Virus record (IMG/VR): IMGVR_UViG_3300028161_000159
Coordinates: 1-30,635 of that record
From: a virus
Strand: one strand, 5' to 3'
DNA: 30,635 nt
Every line of letters begins with the position of its first letter. Positions within the stretch are counted from its first letter, which is position 1. The notes beneath the pieces are model-generated. The model was not told the DNA's origin, did no database searches, and saw only the letters and a list, made by a program, of their open reading frames with translations. Both the position numbers and the translations under genes were made by a program. This document shows, piece by piece, positions 16,891 to 23,450 of the stretch.

Positions 16891-17889
16891 ATGAAACAAG
16901 AAATATTTATGTTAAATTCTCATCCAATTTCTTTTGGAGAGATTGAAAAAAAAGGTGAAAAGAATTTTTTTATTGAGGGATTTATCTCTACTTCTGATAA
17001 AGATTTGGTTGATGATGTTGTAACTGAAAGAGCTCTAAACAGTATGATTGAACAATTAAAGAGCAGAGTTATAAAATTAGATTTTGAACATGAAGCCTTC
17101 AGGGGGGAGAGTGAAATAGAAATGGAAATCAACAAAACCAGAATTCCATTAGGAAAAGCATCTGATTTTACAAGAGTTAAAGAGACAGAGAAAAATGGAA
17201 TATTAGTTAGATGGGATGTAAATCCAACTTGGAAAAAATTTGATGAAAAAGGGAATGTTGTTATGGATTTTAATGAGATTAGATTTAATGTTGAAAATGG
17301 TTATTATGATGCTTTTTCAATTGCATTTATTCCAACAAAAGATACAACTATGGTTAAAGATGGAAATAAGATAAGATTGCTTGATGATTTGAATTTATTA
17401 AATGTTGCATTAACTGGAAATCCAATAAATCCTAAAGCTTCTGTTACTGAAGTTTTTATGAAATCTTTAGATTATTTAGAGAAAAATAATTTTTCACAAA
17501 ATAAAATTAAAAAGGAGGTAAAAATGTCAGAGGAAGAGAAGAAAGACAAAGCTAGTGAAGAGTCTAACATTGAATCAACTGAAGAACCTGCTAAAGAAGA
17601 ATCAACTGATGAATCTAGTGAATCTGCTGATGAATCAAAAGAGGAACCAGATAGTGAAGCTAAAGAAGACTCAGATAAAGAATCTTCAGAAGCTCAACAA
17701 AAAGTTGAAAAAGCAAGAGTTGAAGTGAAAAGCAGACTTGAGAAAATTGAAAATAGACTTGAGTCAATTGAAAAAGCAATTAGTAAGCCCATTCAAAAAT
17801 CTAAGTCTGAGCAAGCACCAACTCAAAGAGAAGGTCTTGAAACTCAACAAAAGGCCATAGATGAAGCTAAACCTCTTGATCAAATCTAA
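16891..17889 (+). CDS. Prohead protease with C-terminal scaffold domain, 332 aa
   Basis: An HK97 gp4/U35-S78-type capsid maturation protease. 'FFIEGFIST' is the first strand, 'KLDFEHEA' carries the likely catalytic His67, 'YDAFSIAFIP' the likely Ser143, and 'LNVALTGNPINPKA' (170-183) is the typical closing motif. Residues about 210-332 are an acidic low-complexity region (E/S/D/K-rich) followed by a coiled coil ('VKSRLEKIENRLESIEKAIS'), as expected for a scaffold. ATG 16891 is chosen because promoter copy B predicts transcription starting there; an upstream open frame from 16789 lies before the TATA box. An in-frame internal start at 17524 can make the scaffold alone. Confidence 0.88.
   Translation: MKQEIFMLNSHPISFGEIEKKGEKNFFIEGFISTSDKDLVDDVVTERALNSMIEQLKSRVIKLDFEHEAFRGESEIEMEINKTRIPLGKASDFTRVKETEKNGILVRWDVNPTWKKFDEKGNVVMDFNEIRFNVENGYYDAFSIAFIPTKDTTMVKDGNKIRLLDDLNLLNVALTGNPINPKASVTEVFMKSLDYLEKNNFSQNKIKKEVKMSEEEKKDKASEESNIESTEEPAKEESTDESSESADESKEEPDSEAKEDSDKESSEAQQKVEKARVEVKSRLEKIENRLESIEKAISKPIQKSKSEQAPTQREGLETQQKAIDEAKPLDQI
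17514..17519 (+). promoter_or_regulatory. Strong internal ribosome binding site for the scaffold
   Basis: A perfect GGAGGT Shine-Dalgarno lies inside the protease gene, four bases before an in-frame ATG at 17524. It falls exactly at the boundary between the protease domain and the acidic scaffold region. Most starts in the window lack such a strong site, so it is unlikely to be there by chance. Confidence 0.8.
17524..17889 (+). CDS. Nested in-frame capsid scaffold protein, 121 aa
   Basis: Translation from ATG 17524 in the protease frame gives an acidic N-terminal stretch (MSEEEKKDKASEESNIEST...) rich in Glu, Ser, Asp and Lys. A coiled coil ('VEVKSRLEKIENRLESIEKA') and a short polar tail follow. 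The arrangement copies lambda gpC/Nu3, in which the scaffold is made from an internal start of the protease gene in excess over the protease. The very strong ribosome binding site compared with the leaderless protease start would supply that excess. Expression is inferred, not shown. Confidence 0.7.
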   Translation: MSEEEKKDKASEESNIESTEEPAKEESTDESSESADESKEEPDSEAKEDSDKESSEAQQKVEKARVEVKSRLEKIENRLESIEKAISKPIQKSKSEQAPTQREGLETQQKAIDEAKPLDQI

Positions 17890-17890
17890 G

Positions 17891-19045
17891 ATGGAAGAAT
17901 ACAAAAATATCCCAACATCAGGACAAGGATCAGTTGGAACTTTAACTATTGAACCAGACCAGAAGAATGTTTATTCACATTCATTTGGAATGTTGAAAGA
18001 TAAGACTCCCTATATTGATCATTGGATAGGCACTGATTTGAGACCAAATCTTAAAGCACTTTACAATCGTGGAGTACATAAAGCTTTGACAACTCAGACT
18101 GGTGGAGCAGGAACTGCTGGGACAGCTATGATTCAGGTTTACTTGGATCCTAGAATTGTTGACATAACAAGGAAAGAAACACCACTTGTGGAATTAATTC
18201 CAAGAGTTTCTAACCAGGGTATGACAGCGGATTTCAATAGATTGACAAACAAAGGTTCAGCATTCACTTCTGCAGAAGATGGATCACTTAATGAAGCTAA
18301 TGATACTTATGAAAGAGTAAGTAAGCAGATAAAGTTCCTATATGCAGTTGGAAGAGTGACAGGACCAGCTCAAGCAGCTCAATCTTCTTTTATATTGCAG
18401 GGTGCGTTAGCGACTGGATCAGGATTGAATGAAAATCCTTTTTCATCAGCAGTTGCACCAAATGCAAGACAACTTGAAGTTTTAACAAAAGCAAGAGCTT
18501 TAAGGGAAAAAGAAGAAGATTTGATTGTTAATGGAGACTCATCTACAGATTCAACAGAATTTGATGGGATTGTCAAACAACAAGGTACAACTAATGTAGT
18601 TGATTTGAGCAGTGCATCATTAACTTGGGATGATATTGAAACAGCGGCAAGAACTGCATTTGATGCTGGTGGAAGGCCACAAATCGCAGTTGCATCAAGC
18701 TCTGTTATTCAAGATATCAGAACAATAATGATTGAGACTTTCAAATTCGGCCCAGCTGATATGAAAGTAGGTGCTGAACTACCGTTTGGAGTTAGTACAA
18801 ATCTTGCATTGCAGACTTTAGTAGGATCAATACCAGTGATACCTAGTAGATTCTTATCTAATGTATCTGGTTCTAAACAAATTTATTTTTTGGACATGAA
18901 TCAAATTGAGATGAGGGTTTTATTAGACATGACTTTTCAAGAGTTAGCAATAACTAATGATAGTCAGAAGTTTATGCTGAAGGTCTACGAATGTCTCGCT
19001 TTGAGAGCACCTGAGTTCAATAGCTTTATCGACAATATTGCATAA
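17891..19045 (+). CDS. Major capsid protein, HK97 fold, 384 aa
   Basis: It comes directly after protease/scaffold (TAA, one G, ATG 17891; the earlier in-frame ATG at 17861 lies inside the protease gene). The N-terminal 70-80 residues ('GQGSVGTLTIEPDQKNVYSH...') may be a delta-like segment. The P- and A-domain style matches HK97-type capsids: 'TPLVELIPRVSNQGMTADFN', 'TYERVSKQIKFLYAVGRVTG', 'ALREKEEDLIVNGDSSTDST', 'VASSSVIQDIRTIM' and 'IPVIPSRFL'. Position, length and domain style agree. The final codons contain a degenerate copy of the late promoter motif, and a U-rich hairpin follows the stop. Confidence 0.88.
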   Translation: MEEYKNIPTSGQGSVGTLTIEPDQKNVYSHSFGMLKDKTPYIDHWIGTDLRPNLKALYNRGVHKALTTQTGGAGTAGTAMIQVYLDPRIVDITRKETPLVELIPRVSNQGMTADFNRLTNKGSAFTSAEDGSLNEANDTYERVSKQIKFLYAVGRVTGPAQAAQSSFILQGALATGSGLNENPFSSAVAPNARQLEVLTKARALREKEEDLIVNGDSSTDSTEFDGIVKQQGTTNVVDLSSASLTWDDIETAARTAFDAGGRPQIAVASSSVIQDIRTIMIETFKFGPADMKVGAELPFGVSTNLALQTLVGSIPVIPSRFLSNVSGSKQIYFLDMNQIEMRVLLDMTFQELAITNDSQKFMLKVYECLALRAPEFNSFIDNIA

Positions 19046-19046
19046 G
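19033..19046 (+). promoter_or_regulatory. Degenerate fourth copy of the late promoter element (uncertain)
   Basis: CAATATTG (19033-19040) is followed by CATAAG, compared with TTTATAAG in the three good copies. It overlaps the last capsid codons and stop. If active, a start near 19068-19072 would serve the gene at 19130. One CAATATTG is expected by chance in AT-rich DNA of this length, so this is a weak call. Confidence 0.25.
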
Positions 19047-19053
19047 TCTTTTT

Positions 19054-19101
19054 GTTATTTTTTAGCTTTAAAATAATTTTTTTTATTTAAGAAAAAATAA
19101 C
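19054..19101 (+). terminator. U-rich hairpin/terminator after the capsid gene
   Basis: A perfect 10-bp inverted repeat, GTTATTTTTT (19054-19063) and AAAAAATAAC (19092-19101), encloses an AT-only-like arm with a further imperfect match (CTTTAAAATAA with TTTATTTAAG) and an 8-base T run. Archaeal intrinsic termination relies on T runs, and three lie here (19049-19053, 19058-19063, 19077-19084). It may terminate, attenuate or stabilise the capsid mRNA. Confidence 0.55.
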
Positions 19102-19129
19102 ACCAACTAAATAAAATGGAGGTTAAAAT

Positions 19130-19417
19130 ATGGCGGCTATATCAAGCGTAACAACAAAAGGTATTTCACCAAATCTTGGGAAAAAGATGTTGTATCTAGA
19201 AACACCATCAACTGCTGATAGTGCTGACACTGTTGATGTCACAGATAGTGATATTACTGGTGGAGAAACATTATCAAGTATTGATTGGGTTGTAGCGTGG
19301 GATCAAACAAGCGGAGATGTTGTAACTGCAACTGAAAGTTCAGGGGTTATAACAATAGATGCAGCTGGTGGAACCACTGATCATGTTTATGCATTGTTAG
19401 TAATTGGAGATGCGTAG
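19130..19417 (+). CDS. Putative small head decoration/structural protein, 95 aa
   Basis: ATG 19130 follows GGAGGT at 19118-19123, a strong site typical of abundant virion proteins. The protein is small, rich in Thr, Ser, Asp, Gly and Val, and predicted all-beta ('TPSTADSADTVDVTDSDITG', 'SSIDWVVAWDQTSGDVVTA', 'DHVYALLVIGDA'). Its place just after the major capsid gene is where decoration or stabilisation proteins are encoded. No family is recognised by sequence. Confidence 0.6.
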   Translation: MAAISSVTTKGISPNLGKKMLYLETPSTADSADTVDVTDSDITGGETLSSIDWVVAWDQTSGDVVTATESSGVITIDAAGGTTDHVYALLVIGDA

Positions 19418-19432
19418 AGCCATTAATTGAAA

Positions 19433-19945
19433 ATGGGAAATCCACCAACATTTGCAGGAGTAAGCAAGAAAATCAATGGACCTATTACTGTAGTCGGAGG
19501 TTTCAGGACTGGTCAAGTTTATCATTATTCTAATGGTACTCCTGGAGCAACATCTGGATGGGCAACAGATAATGATACTGGGACTATGAAACTACCAGCA
19601 TCTCAAACAGCAGCTACTTTAGTAATTCCACTTACTGGTCTGAAGCAAGGAGATATAATCACTGCTTTTAAAGTAAGTGGACAGATTGAAAGTGCTGCAA
19701 ATACTGTAACCCTTGATGCTGATTTAAGAGCAACAACTGCAGTTGCAGCAGACTTGACAGATGCATCTATTGGTGCAATTACTCAGATAAGCAAAACTGC
19801 AGATTATAAAATTGCAGATTCTAAGACAGGATTGAGTCATACGGTTATATCTGGTAATGCTTACTATGTATTGCTAACTGGAACAACAGGAGCATCAACA
19901 GACATTGATTTGCAAGATATTGAAGTTACAGTAACAGAGTCTTAA
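19433..19945 (+). CDS. Putative beta-rich structural/decoration protein, 170 aa
   Basis: ATG 19433 is used instead of a TTG two codons earlier. The sequence is beta-rich and Thr/Ala/Gly-rich ('TLVIPLTGLKQGDIITAFKV', 'GQIESAANTVTLDADLRA', 'LSHTVISGNAYYVLLTGTTG'). This suggests a jelly-roll or Ig-like virion protein such as a head decoration or stabilising protein. It sits between two other small beta-rich proteins after the capsid gene. A T-rich stretch follows the stop. The function is inferred from position and composition. Confidence 0.55.
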   Translation: MGNPPTFAGVSKKINGPITVVGGFRTGQVYHYSNGTPGATSGWATDNDTGTMKLPASQTAATLVIPLTGLKQGDIITAFKVSGQIESAANTVTLDADLRATTAVAADLTDASIGAITQISKTADYKIADSKTGLSHTVISGNAYYVLLTGTTGASTDIDLQDIEVTVTES

Positions 19946-19948
19946 TTA

Positions 19949-19966
19949 ATTATTTTTTTATTTTTA
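19949..19966 (+). terminator. T-rich putative terminator
   Basis: After the stop at 19945, a stretch with T runs (TTTTTTT, then TTTTT) precedes the structured leader of the gene at 20019. Archaeal RNA polymerase can stop at such oligo-T tracts without a hairpin. It could equally be leader sequence. Confidence 0.35.
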
Positions 19967-19970
19967 AACA

Positions 19971-19997
19971 AGGGTCTGACTAAACCCTAATTAGTCA
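19971..19997 (+). promoter_or_regulatory. Possible H-type RNA pseudoknot or switch in the leader of gene 20019
   Basis: AGGGT (19971-19975) can pair with ACCCT (19984-19988), and TGACTAA (19977-19983) can pair with TTAGTCA (19991-19997). The pairings interleave, so together they would form an H-type pseudoknot (loops 1, 0 and 2 bases). Alternatively they are two mutually exclusive hairpins. The structure ends 13 bases before GGAG (20011-20014) and 21 before ATG 20019, so it could control that start. Confidence 0.4.
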
Positions 19998-20018
19998 CAA
20001 TTAAATGAAAGGAGTAAA

Positions 20019-20396
20019 ATGGGAATACAGCAATTTAGAATAAATTCAGGACCTATTGCAGCAGATGGGACAGCAACAGCTACAGGTCGTTTAATAAAAG
20101 GTGAAATTTTATCTGTAGAGATTAATTATCCAACAAACACTTGCACAGTGGATTTAGATAGTCAAGAAGCAATAACTCAAAAGATAGTTGATTTAGCAGC
20201 TGATAATACTGACAAAGTTGTTTATCCAAGAGTTGCTTTAGAAGATAATACTGGAACTGCTTTGGATTTGAGCGATACTGAAGGTGGAGATACTGCAGTC
20301 TATGGACATTTTGTTGTGCATGGAAGAGTTAAGCTTTCAATAGCATCTGGAACTGAAACTGAAGAAGTAACTGTATTTATCAATGTTCGTACTTAA
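20019..20396 (+). CDS. Putative beta-rich head decoration protein, 125 aa
   Basis: ATG 20019 follows GGAG at 20011-20014. The protein is beta-rich ('QQFRINSGPIAADGTATATG', 'ILSVEINYPTNTCTVDLDSQ', 'AVYGHFVVHGRVKLSIASG') and resembles the all-beta accessory proteins encoded after capsid genes. Its own ribosome binding site and a structured leader suggest separate control. No catalytic motif or named family. It is followed by TAA-A-ATG of the next gene. Confidence 0.55.
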   Translation: MGIQQFRINSGPIAADGTATATGRLIKGEILSVEINYPTNTCTVDLDSQEAITQKIVDLAADNTDKVVYPRVALEDNTGTALDLSDTEGGDTAVYGHFVVHGRVKLSIASGTETEEVTVFINVRT

Positions 20397-20397
20397 A

Positions 20398-20805
20398 ATG
20401 GAATTTGTAAACAAAGGACCTAACCAGAAAGTAAGACAAAGAAACCCTAAAGGTTATAGATGGGAGACTGTAAAAACAGGCGAAACTATTGACTTGCCAA
20501 AAGAAGTTGGACAAGCTTATGGATTCGAGCCTGCAAGAAATAAGAAGAAAGTGACTGAAGGAAAAGTCTCAGACAAAAAAGTTGAGACAAAGCAGTTCGA
20601 GGGATCTGGAGAATCTAAAAAAAAAGAAAGTCTGGTTGAAAGTCTTCAAAAACTCAAGAGAATTGGCAGGAAAACTGCTGAAGACATTGCAGATGTCTAT
20701 TCCAGTGAAGAAGAGTTAGTTGACGCTATTTCTAATAATAAAAAACTTCCATTTAGGGATGATGTAGCTGATTTACTCAAAAAAGAATATGACAACAAAA
20801 AATAA
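20398..20805 (+). CDS. Helix-hairpin-helix protein of the head module, 135 aa
   Basis: ATG 20398 (TAA-A-ATG) is preferred to the in-frame ATG at 20383, which lies in the previous gene. The N-terminal half is basic, with 'RQRNPKGYRWETVKTGETID' that could form a small beta domain, then a Lys/Glu-rich linker. The C-terminal third, 'ESLQKLKRIGRKTAEDIADV' and 'SSEEELVDAISNN', has the pattern of a helix-hairpin-helix DNA-binding repeat. Similar short HhH proteins occur beside head-tail connector genes of phages. Role unknown; DNA contact at the head vertex is one possibility. Confidence 0.55.
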   Translation: MEFVNKGPNQKVRQRNPKGYRWETVKTGETIDLPKEVGQAYGFEPARNKKKVTEGKVSDKKVETKQFEGSGESKKKESLVESLQKLKRIGRKTAEDIADVYSSEEELVDAISNNKKLPFRDDVADLLKKEYDNKK

Positions 20806-20989
20806 TGTTTTAGCGAGAGAAAATCGGATTATGATTAATGAAATAAAAGAGGATGTTAAATCAATTAAATTAGATTTGGCAAAATTAACAAATCATTATT
20901 CTAAAAGACTGCCTGTCTGGGCAACTGCTTTAATTACAATTTTGGGAAGTCTGAGTACAGGATTAATCGTGGCTTTTGTAGGAGGTTAA
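20789..20989 (+). CDS. Small membrane protein, XhlA/holin-like, 66 aa
   Basis: It overlaps the preceding gene by 17 bp and ends one base before the next ATG. The layout is a polar helix with heptad pattern ('RENRIMINEIKEDVKSIKLD') followed by one hydrophobic segment (about 43-63, 'VWATALITILGSLSTGLIVA'). That is the architecture of XhlA-type phage haemolysin/holin accessory proteins. If it acts in lysis or membrane permeabilisation, it is the only lysis candidate here. It could also be a membrane protein of the virion or a superinfection factor. No endolysin is visible in the window. Confidence 0.55.
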   Translation: MTTKNNVLARENRIMINEIKEDVKSIKLDLAKLTNHYSKRLPVWATALITILGSLSTGLIVAFVGG

Positions 20990-20990
20990 G

Positions 20991-21818
20991 ATGACTCACA
21001 CAACAGTTGCTGAGGTTCGGAGAATAAGCGGTGTAACATCAACTACTAAAGCATCAGACGATGATGTAAGGGATGCAATTATAGAAGCAGAGCAACAACT
21101 TGAAAAATATCTTAATGCTTCTTTTACTCCTATAGAGCTTATTGAGAATTTAGATGGAAATGGAACCTATAGAATCTTTGTTTCCAGGAATCCTTTATTA
21201 GCAGTTAAGGCATTAAAAATTGATGGTACAGATATCACTTTGGATGGGAATATTTTCTTTAAAAAACCATCTGGAAAAATTGAATTAAATTTAAACGGTA
21301 CTCCTGAAACATCTAGATTCAAAAAAGGAACTCAAAAAATTATAATTAAATATATTCATGGCTGGTTAGAACATGGAAATAAATCAACAGAATTAACAAG
21401 TGCTTCAAGTCCTGGAACAAGTGTTGTTTTATCTGTTTCTTCTGAATCTGGATTTTCAAAAAATGACTGGGTAGAAATCTATGGCATGGATGGAAACCAT
21501 GAAGTTGTAAAAATAACCGCAGTTTCGACAAGTCAAATTATTGTTGACAGTTTAAGTTTTTCTCATGAAGACGAAAGCAAAATTATTAAATTAGAAGTAA
21601 GCGAAGTGATTAAAAAACTTATGAGAATTTTTGCTGGAATTGCCCTTGTTGCGAGGGTTGTTGGAGAATCTTCTGAAGATATTGTTGGATATTCAATAGG
21701 AGAATTTCAAGTTCAAAAGGGGGAGCCATACACTCAATGGAGAGAGACTGTTACACAATTGATAAAAGAAAGAGATGAGATTCTTAAAAGAGTGGCAAAA
21801 AGGCCTGTGGTATTATAA
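20991..21818 (+). CDS. Head-tail connector (gp6/gp15-like adaptor) with inserted beta domain, 275 aa
   Basis: The N-terminal helices ('TVAEVRRISGVTSTTKASDD', 'DAIIEAEQQLEKYLNASF') match the start of HK97 gp6/SPP1 gp15-type adaptors. The C-terminus returns to helices ('SEVIKKLMRIFAGIALVARV', 'QWRETVTQLIKERDEILKR'). Between them, residues about 50-200 form beta-rich inserted modules, including 'SVVLSVSSESGFSKNDWVEI', making it over twice the usual ~100 aa. Adaptors bind under the portal. Position before gp16-like and gp10-like genes agrees. It ends TAATG with the next gene. Confidence 0.7.
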   Translation: MTHTTVAEVRRISGVTSTTKASDDDVRDAIIEAEQQLEKYLNASFTPIELIENLDGNGTYRIFVSRNPLLAVKALKIDGTDITLDGNIFFKKPSGKIELNLNGTPETSRFKKGTQKIIIKYIHGWLEHGNKSTELTSASSPGTSVVLSVSSESGFSKNDWVEIYGMDGNHEVVKITAVSTSQIIVDSLSFSHEDESKIIKLEVSEVIKKLMRIFAGIALVARVVGESSEDIVGYSIGEFQVQKGEPYTQWRETVTQLIKERDEILKRVAKRPVVL

Positions 21819-22195
21819 TGGCAGAGATAACAAATTCTGATTTTGTGAACGGGCCTTTAGCAGATCTTGGAGTAAATTATAATTTAATCAAAATAAGCAA
21901 TACTCTTGATGCTATGGGTGCAAAAACAGCAGTAAGTGAATCGTCTACAGTAATTCAGGGGATAATGCAAAAGATAACTGAGAAAGATAGAGATATAAGT
22001 AGTATGGGTTTAGCGGTTTCAGGAAATGTTAAATTTTATGTTAGTGGAGATGTTGATTTAGATATTGGAGATATAATTGAAGAAATTAGTAACTCTAAAA
22101 GATGGAGGGTTGAAGCGATTATTGGAAATAAACAAATAGGCAGTAATGCAATTTTCATATCCTCTGTTTTAAAAAATATAGGGTTGGGTTCTTAA
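21818..22195 (+). CDS. Head closure / head-tail joining protein, 125 aa
   Basis: It lies between the adaptor and the HK97 gp10-like gene, the standard slot of a head completion protein (SPP1 gp16-like). The C-terminal part has the fold-typical run 'VKFYVSGDVDLDIGDIIEEI' then 'KRWRVEAI', as in stopper proteins where a beta-barrel strand precedes '(D)xI...g.r(Y/W)rV'. The N-terminal 'VIQGIMQKITEKDRDISSMG' would form the beginning of the barrel. The start overlaps the previous stop by one base. Confidence 0.65.
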   Translation: MAEITNSDFVNGPLADLGVNYNLIKISNTLDAMGAKTAVSESSTVIQGIMQKITEKDRDISSMGLAVSGNVKFYVSGDVDLDIGDIIEEISNSKRWRVEAIIGNKQIGSNAIFISSVLKNIGLGS

Positions 22196-22196
22196 A

Positions 22197-22616
22197 ATGA
22201 TAAGTGTATCTATTGAATTTGATGTAAAAAATAAAGAAGTTAAGGAAAAATTAAAAAAAGTTTTATTTAGAGCTATGATTGATATACAAAAGATTGCAAA
22301 ACAAAAATCCCCTGTTGATACAGGAAGATTAAGAAATTCAATAAAATTATTTCCATCTTCTCCAGGGGCTATAAAATATATTCTTGCTGCAACAGTAGAT
22401 TATGCAGGAGATGTTGAGTATGGAACTGCTCCGCATTTTGTGAGTGCTAAAGAATTAAAAGATTGGGCTAGAAGAAAATTAGGCGATGAGAATGTAGCTG
22501 GAGCAGTGGCTGAAAAAATAAGAAGAGTAGGAACAAATGCCCAGCCATTTATGAGACCTGCTTTATTGCAGGTTAAAGAGAGTAAGTTGAAACAAAGTTT
22601 TGAAAGGATATTTTGA
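22197..22616 (+). CDS. HK97 gp10-like tail completion/neck protein, 139 aa
   Basis: Family hallmarks are clear: 'KQKSPVDTGRLRNSIK' (about 37-52), 'VDYAGDVEYGTAPHFV' (about 65-80), 'ELKDWARRKLG' and 'NAQPFMRPALLQVKE' near the C-terminus. The protein joins the tail to the completed head. Start by TAA-A-ATG. It is the last gene before the spacer with promoter copy C. Confidence 0.88.
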   Translation: MISVSIEFDVKNKEVKEKLKKVLFRAMIDIQKIAKQKSPVDTGRLRNSIKLFPSSPGAIKYILAATVDYAGDVEYGTAPHFVSAKELKDWARRKLGDENVAGAVAEKIRRVGTNAQPFMRPALLQVKESKLKQSFERIF

Positions 22617-22658
22617 TTAAAAATTTAAAATTCTTTTTGCCAAAAACAATATTCTCTT

Positions 22659-22680
22659 TTTGAGCAATATTGTTTATAAG
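22659..22680 (+). promoter_or_regulatory. Shared late promoter element, copy C (tail operon)
   Basis: TTTGAG, palindrome CAATATTG (22665-22672) and TATA box TTTATAAG (22673-22680), identical to copy A over 22 bases. A second CAATATT (22647-22653) lies 18 bases upstream. Predicted transcription start is near 22702, giving a leader of about 65 nt that holds two hairpins. It opens the 150-bp spacer before the tail genes. Confidence 0.8.
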
Positions 22681-22705
22681 TTTTTTAGAGTTGATAATTT
22701 TAGAG

Positions 22706-22747
22706 ATGCCCTAATAATCTTAGGGCAATAATAGTTCAAGAGAACTA
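22706..22747 (+). promoter_or_regulatory. Two tandem leader hairpins and a two-codon mini-ORF before the tail operon
   Basis: GCCCTAA (22708-22714) pairs with TTAGGGC (22720-22726) around a 5-base loop, and TAGTTC (22732-22737) pairs with GAACTA (22742-22747) around AAGA. Both stems are perfect. ATG-CCC-TAA at 22706-22714 lies just after the predicted transcription start and its stop is inside the first stem. GAGGT (22759-22763) then serves ATG 22767. A role in translation control or mRNA stability is inferred. Confidence 0.5.
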
Positions 22748-22766
22748 ATAAAATCCAAGAGGTAAA

Positions 22767-23450
22767 ATGGCAACTATCAGCCCTAAAAATATAATTGTAG
22801 ATTTTTTAAGAAAGAATTTGACAGATCCACGTTCACGAGCAGAAAGTTCAAATACAGAAGAATTTGATGGTGGAGGAACTGAATTTTCATTAACACCTCC
22901 TTCTGGAAAAGTATCTGGAATAGTTGAAATAACTGTTGATGGAACAGACCAAATTAAATGGAAAGATTATTATATTGATTTTCAAAATGAAAAAGTCATC
23001 TTTTTTTCTGCAACAGCAGACGGAACAGATAATGTGGATATTACTTATAAGCACGGAACATCAAATTGGATTTATCCTGATAAGCCACTAACAACTTTAA
23101 GCAAAACTTCTTTTCCAAGAATAAATATCTTAATTGTAGATGGAACAGGGGCAAGAATAGGCCAATATAATTCTGATGTTCAAACCATAATTTCTTTTCA
23201 GATAGATATCTGGGCAACAGAAGATTATGTTGCAACAATAGACAATGTGAAATATGCAGGGGACAAATTAGCAGAATATATCGGATTGAAAGTCATAGAA
23301 TCGTTTAGATCAAGCATTGATGAGTTGCATCCTGTTTTGTATAACTACAAGCCAGGACATCTTCAAGACTTGCCATTCAATGAAGAACTGCAAGTTCATC
23401 ATAAAGTTTTCCAGATGGAAATGAATACAATCAATGTAGGTGAGATATAA
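22767..23450 (+). CDS. Tail terminator-like protein with inserted beta domain, 227 aa
   Basis: First gene after promoter copy C and directly upstream of the tail tube gene, where tail terminators (lambda gpU/SPP1 gp17-like) lie. 'KNIIVDFLRKNLTDP' is the opening helix, 'SFPRINILIVDG' and 'SFQIDIWATEDY' the conserved strands, and 'GDKLAEYIGLKVIESFRSSI' the later helix. Residues about 30-90 are an added beta module ('GKVSGIVEITVDGTDQIKWK'), which explains the length above the usual ~130. A GAGGT ribosome binding site supports the start. Confidence 0.7.
   Translation: MATISPKNIIVDFLRKNLTDPRSRAESSNTEEFDGGGTEFSLTPPSGKVSGIVEITVDGTDQIKWKDYYIDFQNEKVIFFSATADGTDNVDITYKHGTSNWIYPDKPLTTLSKTSFPRINILIVDGTGARIGQYNSDVQTIISFQIDIWATEDYVATIDNVKYAGDKLAEYIGLKVIESFRSSIDELHPVLYNYKPGHLQDLPFNEELQVHHKVFQMEMNTINVGEI

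Noticed and set aside
20004-20042. 12-codon ORF (ATG at 20004) overlapping the start of gene 20019
   Set aside because: It contains the SD of the real gene and has no ribosome binding site of its own; most likely chance in AT-rich leader DNA.
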